Assembly (NCBI GenBank): GCA_000499405.2
Contig: HG738138.1
Coordinates: forward strand, 5,516,888 to 5,580,887
DNA: 64,000 bases
Origin: Onchocerca volvulus
Taxonomy: Eukaryota > Nematoda > Chromadorea > Rhabditida > Onchocercidae
Reading direction: 5' to 3'
Under the pieces are notes generated by a model. The model was given only the letters and a program-made list of their open reading frames with translations, was not told where the DNA came from and ran no database searches. Positions 14,247 through 26,600 of this stretch are shown here, piece after piece (the stretch's first letter is position 1; each line of letters opens with the position of its first letter). Both the position numbers and the translations under genes were made by a program.

Positions 14247-15706
14247 ATGTCGAGCAGAAGTTCACTGCTAGATTAATAAGAAGTTCGAGCTGATCAAACA
14301 AAGCACTTGTTCGTTGGGAATTTATGAAAATACTGTGTCTAAATAATATCAATAATTAAATGTATTCTTAAGAAATCAAGAAAATCATTGTTGCATCCCA
14401 TGAAGCAATGTCCAGTCATATAATACAATATACATTGTCCTGCGAATACTATCATAATATGATTAGCAAATTAGATTTATTAATTCATATTCATATTCCT
14501 TAAATGATTTATTAATAGCATGAAAAAGAATTTCCATATCAAATGGAGTATTTCCTATATTTTGAAGCGATTGTGCTGTGCTATTTTCATATCATTGAGC
14601 GCATCTCTTGAAAACATGAACAATAAGTGCCAACTTTTCAAGATTACTAGCAAAAACTTACAGCGGAAAAACTTTGTTATTATTTTTGTGCACGACCTTT
14701 ACACAAAAAATTGATCAGAATATCTGGCCGTTAAATGGATAATAAATGCTGAATCAAATAACAACGAGATTATTACTTATCATGATATTTGATAATTGAT
14801 CGGCTTCTTGTCATCTATTTTCTGGATTAAAAAATATTTTTAGAAATATTGATCTCTAGGCCTGTTTTATTTTCCAATTTTCCACTTGAAATTATTATAA
14901 AATATAAGATCTTTTTTCTCTTGTTTTCACAGTTTCAGTAGTATTAGAAAGAATTCAATTATATATAGCTAAATGAATAGCCTTAAATAGTGACTGACGT
15001 TTTATGCATGCAAGATTTTTCTGGAAATTATCTGATTGGTACTAAGCTGTAATTGACATGACTTACGCTATTAATAATTTGTAGTCATGATCAAGCTTTT
15101 AGAATTTTTTCTTTCACTTTTTACAGATTCATAACAGTACGATATGCTTTCAGGAAATAATCCATACTTGTCACAATACCTCATGTATTTTTTTTCTTTT
15201 TTAGAAATTACTCGGAAATAATTTCCAGTCATCATTTCAAAAGTTTATCGATTGCAAGAAATAAAACTTTAGATGAAAACTAACAATTTAATTCAAAAAA
15301 TTTGATAGATAGATGAATCAAATAAGCATAATCCTATTCTTATCTAGAAATTATGTTCATCATTATCGCAAGTAAGCTTCCAAGCAACAAAAGAAGAACT
15401 TTCTAACATCATTATTACGAACGAATGATAAATAATAACCGAGAAATTGTGCACATGAAACCTGAATTAAGATAAGACATATATATCCGTTTGAAATAGA
15501 CAAATAAATATATCAAACAGTATATAAATTTCTAAATATTGATATGATGGAAAGCAGTAGGAAAATAAAAATGAATTCAGCAAGCTTTTAACTTTCAAAA
15601 GCTTTAAATTTCGAATTCACTTTATTCTGAAAAAAATATATATATATTGTAACTTTAAGTAATGCCTTTAACCAAGGCCAGAACAAATCAAATTTGTAAG
15701 ACATAT
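14247..15706. other. intergenic between SDR and FAHD1
   Basis: A+T-rich spacer, 5' flank of FAHD1 and 3' flank of the dehydrogenase. No ORF with recognisable content, no RNA gene seen. A TA run lies near 15633-15646. Confidence 0.6.
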
Positions 15707-18700
15707 TTAGTTTATATTGTACAGAATGCGATTAGCACGGAAATCTGGAAAGATACTTGCAATCATTTCCCTGCTAAGAACCATCAAATTAATTTCATTT
15801 CGTTCATTTGAAACCCTTTTAGGAACGCTATCGTATTTGGCATTATTCCGGTAAGTATTTGATAAATGGCTTCCTTCAACACATTCAACCACATTTCGTG
15901 CTCCATCTTCCTGAAACAAATTCTTTCTTTTTGGATTTCAAAGGTGTTCTTGCATTTTTTCTTTTTTCGAATTGAAAATCTGTATAGTTTCGTTATCTTT
16001 CAGAATAAGAAAAGCATATGAGCGAAAATGCAACTGAAATCAGCACAGAATTCAGAATTTGTAATTGGCCCAAAGATCTTTTTACAAAGTGCCTTTGGTC
16101 CGGAGAATTTTTTAACTAAAACTTAATTTATCTATTCGAAATAGTGAAATTAACAATAAATAAAGACGTACAACTTGGGTAAGAAATCGAGAGACTTGCA
16201 TGGTCTTTAAAAAGTTTCGCATCGGCGGCGAGATATTACTACTAATCGATGTATTTATAGCTCCAGGATGGACGCCAATTGCTTGAATCCCTTCGATACG
16301 ATCAAGGTAACAAGCCAACATCGCTGTTGCTAATTTTGACCTGCAAATCACCTCGCTTGGTCATTTTTCAATTTTTTTTGTATTAAAAAAAAAATCAAGT
16401 CATTCATATAAATTATGAAAGTGAGAACGCGAAATTTAAGCAACCTGGCATAACTGATCCATCCAGAAGTGCCACTGGACGGTGAAAACATTTTCTGCAA
16501 GCAATCATATTTCGAAGGTATCTTCGGACACAGAAATCTAAATCAAATATAAATTGAAATTTATGATTTGTCAATTTACGAATTTCATTCAGAATTGATT
16601 AAAACATATCCTGTGGCATGTTTTATTGCATGTTATCCCTACAAATCAAATAATTCATTCAGATCATTTACAATGAATTTAATTGAAAGTAATAGAATAT
16701 CTTGTTATATTCAACTTGAAATCCAAGAAAATTTATGGTGTTTGAAAATGGATCTGCTCCCCATAGTAAGAAAAATGGATAGGATTCGAATGCCCTTTTT
16801 TAACAATTAATCTGGTACCAGTACACCAAAAATACGGGAAATTCGAGTTCATGACAAAATAACATTTCCTGTTTTGGTTGCACTGTAAAATTTGGTTGCA
16901 CTTTGTGCAGTGGATAAATGGCGATTGAAAATAAATCGACCCACTTTCGATTCGAAGTAAACGGATGGAATTTTTTAGGCATTCCGAACAAAATGCATAA
17001 ATTTTTGAAATATTTAATGATTTCATTCATATCTTCAAAAAATCCAATGAAATCTTATTCCAGTTGAGAACAATTCAATTAATAAATGAATTGAACTGAA
17101 ATCGTTTAAAGAATTCTTTTTCAAGATATCCGCGTTAGTAGTATTCGGAAATTGTTTCTATGAATTTCCTAAATACTTAATCAGAATAATCAATAATCCT
17201 GAATAGCATTCAGGAATTTATAATAAAAACAATCGCTCGCTCTCTATACCTTTCTCTCTCTCTCTCCTTCTCATTGATCTTAGAGTTTAATTGTTTAATT
17301 TTTGCTCTCTCCGTATTGTCATAATTTAATAATTAGCCAAGGATGAAATCAGGGTGAGAAAAGATCAAATATTAAAAAAGTTTTAGTTTGCTGATCGTGA
17401 TAATCTCGGCTTATGTTTCTTTTAGTTCGTTTCTCCATAACTCTGTTCTATTAATAAAGTTTGCATGAATTACTTGTATAAAATAGACGTAAGTGTAATA
17501 ATTTTGACTCCTTCTTTCAGCGTTGCAACACCGATTAGTTCGTTTAACAAATAGAATTGCGACAGGTAATTTACCTGAAATTCGGATTTGATAAAATTCC
17601 ACAAAAATTTGCGATTATACTGTGCGTATAAATTTTCTAAAAGATTTGTATAATAATTGCACGTCAACAGCAAACAAATTTTTCAAATGAATAAATTGCA
17701 AACAAATAGGTTGGATAGTTGGTAAAAGCATCATTCCATTGTGATAATAATGTTTTCTCTTTTTTTTTTTTTTTTTTTCAAATATACATCACCAATTTTA
17801 AAGAAATGGATCAAAATAAGGATGATTCATGAGTGAGAAAGCAATAAAGTCGTAGTAATATCACACCTGAAACGTAGTATCAAATCCATCCTTTGTTTTG
17901 GATAATTTTGGTAGCAAAACACCAGCATTTAAAATAATTATATCATAACATCTGCAATGATTCATCATCATTGATGTCGATAACACTTGAAAGCATCTTT
18001 TAGTAAATGAAAATTTTTTTCTTTCTAAATAACAAAAATAATTTAACTTTTCTCTAGCAATGGATCGATTACTGCTTGAAACAGAATAATGTATTTGTAC
18101 TGTGCTCATTTCAAATTTCATTTATATTTCAGTATGCTGTGATGTATATTTGTCGGATAATAAAAGTTGCTTTTTTAATGATAATGATAAAGCAAATAAT
18201 TTCGAGGTTATGGTAGTTATATGATGAGCCTTTTCTAGGATCCCAAAATCATACTCATTGATAAGATAATAAGAAGAGGAATCAACGGGTTCAAATTCGA
18301 ATTAGGAATCTTTCTTCTAATCTTTCTTATTAAATTTAAATTCTCTTTTCTAGCTTTCTCATGCAGATTTTATCTTATTTTTTTTATTTTTTGTTTAATT
18401 TACGCTTCGCCTCTAGTTCCTTCATTGAAAAGAATGAGGGACTTTGAAGAAATTATAAAAACTTGAAACATTAAAATTTTGAAATTTCTCTGTCTTTTGT
18501 TCTGTAACATAACGACGCAAAGAAATGTGACTTATTTACCTTTTCTGAGCAGTAATCAAATTAACACTTTTTGAAACTGATGATAGTTCACTTAGATCAA
18601 TAATGATGAAATCGATGGAGACGTTATTACCCTGAACACTATTTGAAATTTTTTAAGATTACAGCACAAAACATCGAATTTGTAAAGAAATGTTTCTTCT

Positions 18701-19703
18701 CTGAGAACGTAACTAATAGAAATACAAATAAATCTAATAAGAGGCATAGTCAAGGGAACAGAATTTTACTCAAACTTCATACTTCTCCTTTTAATTCTTC
18801 CTCTCGTTAGCTACTTTCAAATTTTGAAAATGACAAATTTTGTCGTACAATTATTTTCGTCAATAATACCTTAGTTTATTGTTAAAATTAAACAAATTTT
18901 GATGAAAATCAAGTGAGTGTAACGCTACATAAAATCACCAACCAATTGGTCAACTATGGATGCACAGGCATTTTTCGCCTTTTCAATGTTACGACATGCA
19001 ATGGTAACGGAATAACCCTTGGCACATAGTTGCAATGCGGTATGATAACCTTAACGTATATTTCAATTTTTTTAATCAATTTAATCAATCTATATGTTAT
19101 ATTATTCCTTTTGATGATTTAACCGCCAGTTGACTGGAATAAATTGCAAAAAATTGATAGTATGAGCCATTATAGGAAGGCAGCTAATAAGGAATATTCA
19201 TCTAATGCCTAAACAGTTCTGTTGTTCTGAATTTGTATTGTACTCTTTGACTGGTACTATTTATTTCTTCTATGACTGACAAAACTTCACAGAGTTTACT
19301 ATAAATTTATCATTTTTACGAATGACTAATCCTTGATGAATTGATCGCAGTTGACGCCTAAACGGATAACTACTGGTCATAAATTATTGAAATCTTTTGA
19401 ACTTTCACTTCCGATGATTTCGTTGTACACTGAGATGCGATTATAAGTCACTCCTGGATCATGCTAAAGTTCTAGGCTATTTTTCTCGCGCAAAGCTTAT
19501 ATAATTGATAAAAAAGAAAAAAGGAAAAAAAATATGCTTACATTTCAATGTGAATGAACACAGTAAAAAATCAAATAATTTATGCCCAGATAAAAACCCT
19601 GGCCTGAATTTATCATTGAAATGATGAGAAAATGTGCCAGACCTATTCCCTGATTTGCTCCAGTGATGAGAACAGACCGTTGTCGATGATGATCGGTTGC
19701 CAT
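15707..19703 (-). CDS. short-chain dehydrogenase/reductase (retinol dehydrogenase/WWOX-like)
   Basis: NAD(P)-dependent oxidoreductase of the classical SDR fold. Exons (minus): 19643-19703, 18943-19049, 18540-18631, 17867-17951, 17474-17574, 16445-16537, 16172-16340, 15707-15910. Every junction keeps phase, giving 303 residues. Visible motifs: the nucleotide-binding glycine motif TGANQGIG (14-21); ACRNIEKAK after beta-2, which suggests NADP preference; DLSELSSV; LNAGV (NAG at 95-97); an acidic-helix block KDGFDTTFQVNYLSQFYL; the ITLTS strand with the likely catalytic Ser145; and YARSK, the YxxxK active site (Y178, K182). It then runs GVHPGAINT, the PG motif after the active site. Substrate cannot be named; the retinol-dehydrogenase/WWOX group is inferred from overall pattern. 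The intron 1 donor (GTCTGG) is weak. The first introns are 0.3-0.9 kb. Confidence 0.93.
17237..17272. repeat. TC-rich simple repeat
   Basis: Short pyrimidine run dominated by TC dinucleotides inside intron 5 of the dehydrogenase gene. Confidence 0.7.
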
Positions 19704-20639
19704 TTGATATAAAATGTTCTGAGTAAATCGTACAGCTTATCTCCAACAACGATATAATGAATATATGATTTCTATTTATATGGATGAATGAAAAATTTAT
19801 GAATATAAATATATATATATATATGTATGTTCAATCGGTCAAATATATATATCAGACAAATGAGAGGCTGCTCCGCCCTTTAACGCTCAAATAAGGGTTT
19901 GATTGAAGGACGTTTTCGGGTAAAATATGATCAGGTAAAAATTTAATTTACTTCTCTATCTTCTTTTTCGTTCTGATCAGACTCTCCTTATGCATAGATT
20001 TCTTTCTCTTCGTTCTGATCAAACTCTCTTTATACAAATATTTTTCTTCATCTATCATCATTTTTCATGCTACATTGCACTCATGAACCTGATTTGCAAC
20101 ATCAATCTCCTACTAGAACAGTTCTGAGTAACATTTTCACCACTTTTGTTTATTTAACATTTTTCACTACTTAATTAATTTGATAATAGCCACAATTAAA
20201 ACTGGTTTCAAAGTAACAAATAAAGATAAATCATAACCTTCCAGAATATAGTCTAGTTCCTGATCTCTCCTAATTAGGATTACTATGATGGAACTGGACA
20301 AATAGAAGAGCGAAAATATGATTCGAAGAAAGAAGTTCGAGCAGCTAGCATATCACGTCTTTTTTGAAATCCATTGCAGAAGGAATTTCTTATTCTTAGT
20401 AAGTGATAAAAAATGACCATGTTTAACAGATGACTATTCTAATTAGCATGCTTTATCCATTGTTGAGACTTCTCCGTATTGTGAACAATTATCAATAGAT
20501 GAAACGTGGATCATGTACAAAGAATAATTAAGCTGAATATTCAAGAAATTGTGATATATCCTGCTATCTTTTAATTATTGAGTGTTATATGAATAGATTA
20601 CAAATTAGTCCTTTATTGGGCAAGAATAAAAAAGTATAT
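19704..20639. other. intergenic between methyltransferase and SDR
   Basis: 937-bp spacer on the strand shared by both genes. It holds a TA-dinucleotide run near 19808-19822 and a two-copy tandem repeat (19967-20050). Otherwise no feature recognised. Confidence 0.6.
19967..20050. repeat. two-copy 42-bp tandem repeat
   Basis: Copy 1 (19967-20008) and copy 2 (20009-20050) both begin TTCGTTCTGATCA and continue ACTCTC, with later divergence. It is an old local duplication in the promoter-side spacer of the dehydrogenase. Confidence 0.75.
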
Positions 20640-23600
20640 TCATTTGCGGCATAAATAGAGAATGTTTGAACGGCATCTTGAAAATGGATCCGGACGAATT
20701 TCAATTTTTCGAAAACCAGCATCACCGAGCAACTGTTTGGCTTTTTCGCATCCCCACATTGCACCAAGTCCCATTGCATCTGGAAACAGTAGTAGAATAA
20801 ATTTGATTGACGCAAAAATAAATATGAAAATAAGCTATCCACAACTGAACAATTGCGCTTAATGTTTCTGGGCAATTTTAGATTGCATTTCATTGTATCG
20901 TATGAAAATTCGAATTTAATTTCATGATGAGTGTAACATTTCCGATCTTTCCCGAAAATCTGGTGTTGAAATTTTTGGGATTCAATACAGACTCCTATTT
21001 CCAAAATTATCATGAATGCGAAAATAATCTAGAAAATCTTTCACTGTCCTGATCGATTACTGGTGATGATCAACAATTATTTCTGACAAAATTTCAAGAA
21101 ATATGTCGAATTTTGATTCTAAACTACAAAGTCAGCTTCTCGCTTTTTGTGTTATTGAACATAAATAGAAAAGAAGAAGCAAAGTAATCCGAACTGAGAT
21201 ATTTTAAAGTAATCTGAAAAGATGCTTTTCAATAAGAATAAGTTGAAGACCATGCATAAAAATTGTTCCGGACGTTTTTTTTTTTTTGCGCCAAAGTTTT
21301 ATGTTTATTCATTGTTCTCAATGCTATTCAACAATGATATCGATAAATACAATAAATGGCTTGCTGAAACTGCTTAGCCTTATTGATATTCCAGTACTGT
21401 CTAGGCTCACGGCACTGCGAAAGTTTTAGCTTTAAACCACGACCAGAAGTAAGGTATTCGCTAGAAGAGTTTTCAATAATAAAAATAAGAAAAAAAATAG
21501 TAAAGGGATGAATGTTGTTGCAATTTACACAGGTGGAAAGATAATGTTTACCTTCAGAGTTCATTCCGACCGGAAGACAATGTGACAGTGATACGCCATA
21601 CATGAATGTGGATCCATCCATTTCCTTATCTTTATAGACATTGCTTGTACCATCAATTTCAATCATCGAAAATAGACCATCTGGTTTCAGAACTCGATAT
21701 ATTTCTTTCAAGCACTGAAATATGGAATCAAGTAAGTTCTTTTTCTTTTGTTTGTTGACATATGTTTTAATAGGCATTGTACCGAAGAATCTATTCAACT
21801 GAAGATAAATTGAAATGTGAGATGGTCTACGCGATCAGGGAAAAGAAACTGAAATGTGAGATAGCCTACGCGATCAGGTCTTGTTTGGTCATGGCAAGCG
21901 TCGAACATCATCACCCAGTCAAACTTTTCTGTCCACTCATCCTTCATCATCTGACCATTCATTTGCATGTATGATACATTATCGAGGCCAGCATTAGCTT
22001 CATCTCTTTTCTTGTTCGCTCCAACAACGGCGTCAAGCGAGAGATCGATTCCCGTAAAAAAGCACTTCGGGAAATGACTCCCTGAAAACTATTAACATCG
22101 GCTTCTAATGTTAGAAATTATATGACATCGTGCGGTACGCTGTACCGAAAACAGATTAAGCATATGGTTTGTGCACGGTGTTTTTGATTCTGGCGATATC
22201 GATGCATACGAAAAAGTTATACCTAATTCAGCAATATGCATTCCTCGACCACAACCTACATCAAGAGCCTGAATTCCACCCTCTTCCAGTTTGCTTTGCA
22301 TCCCTGTTGCAGGTACAAATTGGCTGATCATAGCGTCTTTATGTGTAGCTTCCGAAAATGCTGCCATCCTTTTATCAAATTCATCAAACATTTTGTTGTC
22401 CATCCCTGAAAATAGTTTCAGTTAACGGTAAAATTCACCGCTTTCATCTGCTTGCAAAATTTATGAATTATTGAATCTTATCAAGTGTCAGGAATTAAAT
22501 TATGGAAAATTAATATCGGGTAATATTAACATAATGAGCTATTACTACTATATTTTTTACTTTAAGTTTTAAATTTCTCCTAAATAATAAAAAATTCTTC
22601 AACATATAACAATGCAGGGAAAAAAACGGTTCAGCAGTTTGCTAGCACAAAATTAAAAAAAGTGAGATAAGTAAAGAAGCGATACCAGCATTTTGATGTA
22701 CTTGCATTTGAACAGCAATCGAAAGCAGAGAGGTGAAAAAGCGATATCAAATGAGTGGTGACAAGGAATGCATCTGTGATTTATGATAACGAAAAAAAAG
22801 GAAAAGTGAGAAAAGTAGGAAGCAATTGGATAAAGAGAGATGGAATAATATATGAAAATGACTAGTCTTATCAAAGCAAATATAAAATGCATTTAGATAT
22901 GGCGAGCTAATCGAGCAAATATGCAAACATTAATATGTTTCAAGAGCGATTTTTACAAGATCCAATAAAAAATAAAAAATAAAACAAATTATTCAAAGCA
23001 CCTAACGGTCCATCTTTTTTGAAGAGCCCAATGACAGAAGGATAGGCCTTGGCACACATGAGAATAAACTGTTGGAAGACGAGTAATGGATTCGGTTTAT
23101 CGCCACAGAGATCTTCAATACGATCCTCACTGATCCAGAATTTCTTGCCACTCTCATCCACCTCAATAAGCTTACCACAAGCCATGAGACATAACCATTC
23201 GCGCACATAGCTAAAATTTTCCAATTCAAAATTGGAAGCATACAAATTAATATATATCGAAAGCTAAGAATTGTTATATTACCGTTCTCTCATATTGGCT
23301 TTTTCAGCGATTATTACTGAAGTGGCTGGTTCATTCTGAGATGATACAGCAGCAAGGGTATTGAATAGCTGAAGCTCATGTCCCATGACAAGTCCCAGAG
23401 AGAGCATTCCATCGTTCAATATTTCCTGCAATTACTCATTATCGATATAATTGAAAAGCCTGCATTTTTTGGATCTCATAGCTTCTATGCTCTTCGATGA
23501 GATCGAAATGGCATATTTGAGATTCAGTAATTCATCGCTTCATCAATTCCATCTATTCCAAGTTGGTTAATTTCCCCATCACTGTAATTCATACGCAATG

Positions 23601-23696
23601 AAAAGTAAGATGAGCTGAGGAAGAGAATGAGAAATCTTAACAGAAAACAAGACGTCAAATGGCACTTACCAAGAGACGTTTCGAGAAATCCTTCAT
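20640..23696 (-). CDS. winged-helix + SAM-dependent methyltransferase (Rv2258c-like nematode family)
   Basis: Class I methyltransferase with an N-terminal winged-helix (dimerisation) part, the family that includes C. elegans R08E5/R08F11-type proteins and bacterial Rv2258c-like enzymes. Exons (minus): 23670-23696, 23283-23425, 23002-23210, 22223-22405, 21870-22081, 21552-21714, 20640-20779: 358 residues, all in phase. It begins MKDFSKRLL, then EILNDGMLSLGLVMGHELQL. ATG 23696 is the first after an in-frame TGA. The winged helix includes KANMRERYVREWLCLMACG. SAM motif I is ALDVGCGRG (about 173-181), followed by the acidic FFTGIDLSLDAV, motif II FDWVMMFDACHDQTRPDR, and KEIYRVLKPDGLFSMIEID. It ends GAMWGCEKAKQLLGDAGF..NILYLCRK. 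The donor of exon 5 is duplicated in tandem (21831 or 21870), so two in-frame isoforms are possible. Substrate unknown. Confidence 0.9.
21801..21878 (-). repeat. 39-bp tandem duplication carrying a second 5' splice site
   Basis: Unit 21801-21839 and unit 21840-21878 match at 34 of 39 positions. On the minus strand each unit contains CCTGATCGC followed by GTAG, that is, the end of methyltransferase exon 5 and its donor. Exon ends are therefore possible at 21870 and at 21831. The longer form adds 13 residues (VGYLTFQFLFPDR) without frameshift or stop. Confidence 0.85.
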
Positions 23697-26600
23697 CACA
23701 AAAAAGAAGATCGATTTGAAGTAACGATTTCAATAAGTATAGAGGATATGTAATGATAAGTGAAGAGAAAAGACTGAAAAGCAAACGTGGGGAACTAGAA
23801 TATCAGCAAGTGAACAACAAAGGCAATCACAAACTTCACCATTGGAAGGGAGAGGGAGAGAGGACGTTCGAGATGCTCCACCAATACCGTAGAACATTTT
23901 ACAAGTATGGAATAAAAATGCTTTCTGTTTGATCTAAATATGATGGTCGTTGTTATTGCTATTTTTTTGAACTTTCACGAACTAGTTCATGTATTGTTAA
24001 TGTAACCTTTTCTACGGAAAACCTGCAAAAGTCTAAACAGCAGTGAAATAAAATTAAAAGCTGGCAAGGAATACGGTAGCCTTTCACAACGAAAAATGTA
24101 AAACTGCTGGATAAATGCTTGGGAAGACAACGAACAGACAAACATGGGCTTGTATGAATCGATATCGTCTTCTTTAAATACAAAAAAAAAAAATTAAAAG
24201 CCTCAATACTCGCCAAGTTGAGACAGAAAATGGAGTTTTATAAAAACACATTTTCAGATAATAAAATTTGCTTTTAAAGAAACTGCAACTTTCTCGGAAA
24301 AATTATTAGTTTAGAGTTTTATGCTAATGAAAAAAAGCTCAAAAACTATTCATAAATTTCAGGAAATTAATAATTCCTTAATTTAAGTTATCAAACAGGA
24401 ATTCAGGACGATGTGAAACAAGCATTTGCAAATTGGTCTTGCAAATAGTGACATATGCGGACAAAATTCTGATGGTTGTAATGGATCAACGATTCAGTTC
24501 AGGTTGGTTGGGACGTTAAGTCGGAGGACTTGTAGTTTGAGGGTGTTTGCTTCCGGACTGTGTTTAGCAACCTAGCCTATGTAGGGCTCTTGGCAGTGGA
24601 ATTCCGGAAACATCAATTAGGACGAAGAGGTAAATGGTTGTTTCCGTACTACGATTCCTGAGACATTGTGGCATGTCCAGTGAATTTTATAGAAGGATCC
24701 TTAGTTACTAACACTGTTATAATGTTATAGGAGGAGCTGATGATTATGGAATTTCCCACCATAAAATAAAAGCTTTATCGTATTTAGAATTTTGTAAATC
24801 CTCTCCTGGTTAAATGCAAATTTTAACTTCTTTCTTTTTGAGATTGATTATTCATATTGATATATTTTATATTTCTCGATCTGCATAAATATTTGGTCGA
24901 ATTAGTTACTGATTTTTATAGTACTATTTTTATTTTATTTAAGCCTGTTTTGCCATCATTGCTCTATCTTCTGATGAAGGAAATTTGAGATATCTTAGTA
25001 TGACAAACACTTTGCTCTGATTTGAATAGTATAGTATTATCTGAACATTAGCATTAATATGCAACTACACCTTAATACCATTTTTTTTCTTCTTAATACT
25101 GCTTAGAAGTAACACTGAAATTCGAAATGAAGTTATTATTGGCTGAGAGTTCTATCGGAAGTTCAAGTCGTAACATATATTTCTTTGCTTTGCTTCTTTT
25201 TGATTGGTTGCTTATTAAGATTTGGGAATAACTTTTTTATTAGTTCCGAAGGGCTTATGATATATCATTTTAAATTCCAATTAACTTTTGACAAGCTAAT
25301 TAGCTGATAGTGTAAGCGAAGCTGTATGATGATCCTATGCTTTTTTAGATTTTTTGGCGATCGTATGCTACTTGAATCTGCTGCATTAATAAGCGAATAG
25401 GCAATGTTTTGCAGTTTTGACAGCACTATGTTCTGATTGAAAAGAAATGTTTGTAAGTTTACTTTAAAAGTACATAATAGAATCTTTCACTTTCATTACA
25501 GGCTTACCTGGCCTTTTTTTTTTCAAACAAACAGCAAAAAATCTTCTTATTAATATTGGACATTAGCAAAATTTCGAAAATAAGTTTCCCGCGCTCTTCG
25601 TTTGATTGATTCCGAATTTGAAGTTGCGTGTGCATAAAAGAAATATCGCTTCGAAATGAATATGTTGCTATTCAGTAATTAATAATAGCAGTGCGTTGTC
25701 GAGTATGCCATTTTGTAAATAAGAAAATCAGTAAGTTGATAACATTCCTACTTATTAAATACTCGGTGAGTTTGACAAAATTTTTTGAGTCTTGTCAAAT
25801 CTTTGAATTGAAAATGAAATTATTAAATACAGATGAATTGGAATTCATTTTTTTGCATATGACGGGCATGCAATGTGTCTTAAATAGTTCTTTCGGATTG
25901 AATTTTTTTTGTTCGACATTAAAAATTGCTGGGAATAACAAGTTCATGAGATAAAATATCAACATTCAAATTATTTCCTTTAATAATATATTAATTTAAT
26001 TTCAGTTTCCGCCTGAAAATTTTAAGAATTTCTCGCCGTAGTACAGTTGTTTGTGTAACAAAGACTTTTGGCTGACGGAATATACGTTTGTACATCATTG
26101 TATTTCATAATCCTTAGTCATTTTTGGTTACGCAAGGCCCAAATCAATTCTAACCATAAATTTATTCATCTCACCTAGTTGAAATTTCTTTTTAAATTTC
26201 ATGCGGAGATATCCCCTCAAAGCTCGCTCTGCAGTATACTTTCTTATTAGCTGCCAAACCTGATTTATTGTCTTGATGCAATGAAGATTTCGCACGAATT
26301 TTCTATAAAACTTTCCATCATTCGGTTTCTTTTTAAAACAAAGTAGAGGCGCGTATTAAAGTTGTGTGAGTTTGTCTACAAAGCTTGATATAGATAGCTC
26401 CTGTATTAATAATCATTATATTATGTTCAGATACATTAATATTTCGACACTGAAAATAACCGAAGTTTGTTTTGAAATCACAAAAGCTTGAAAGTGAAGT
26501 TATATGTAGAGTAAAGTTATGTTCGTTTATTATTGCTTATGTCTTAGTTTTTTTTTTTTTTCAATAGTACTTTTTTTTCTTCAGTTTGCTTTGTACGATT

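Noticed and set aside
20585..21013. 142-codon minus-strand ORF
   Set aside because: Out-of-frame overlap with the last methyltransferase exon; the true frame reads DAMGLGAMWGCEKAKQLL and stops at 20640.
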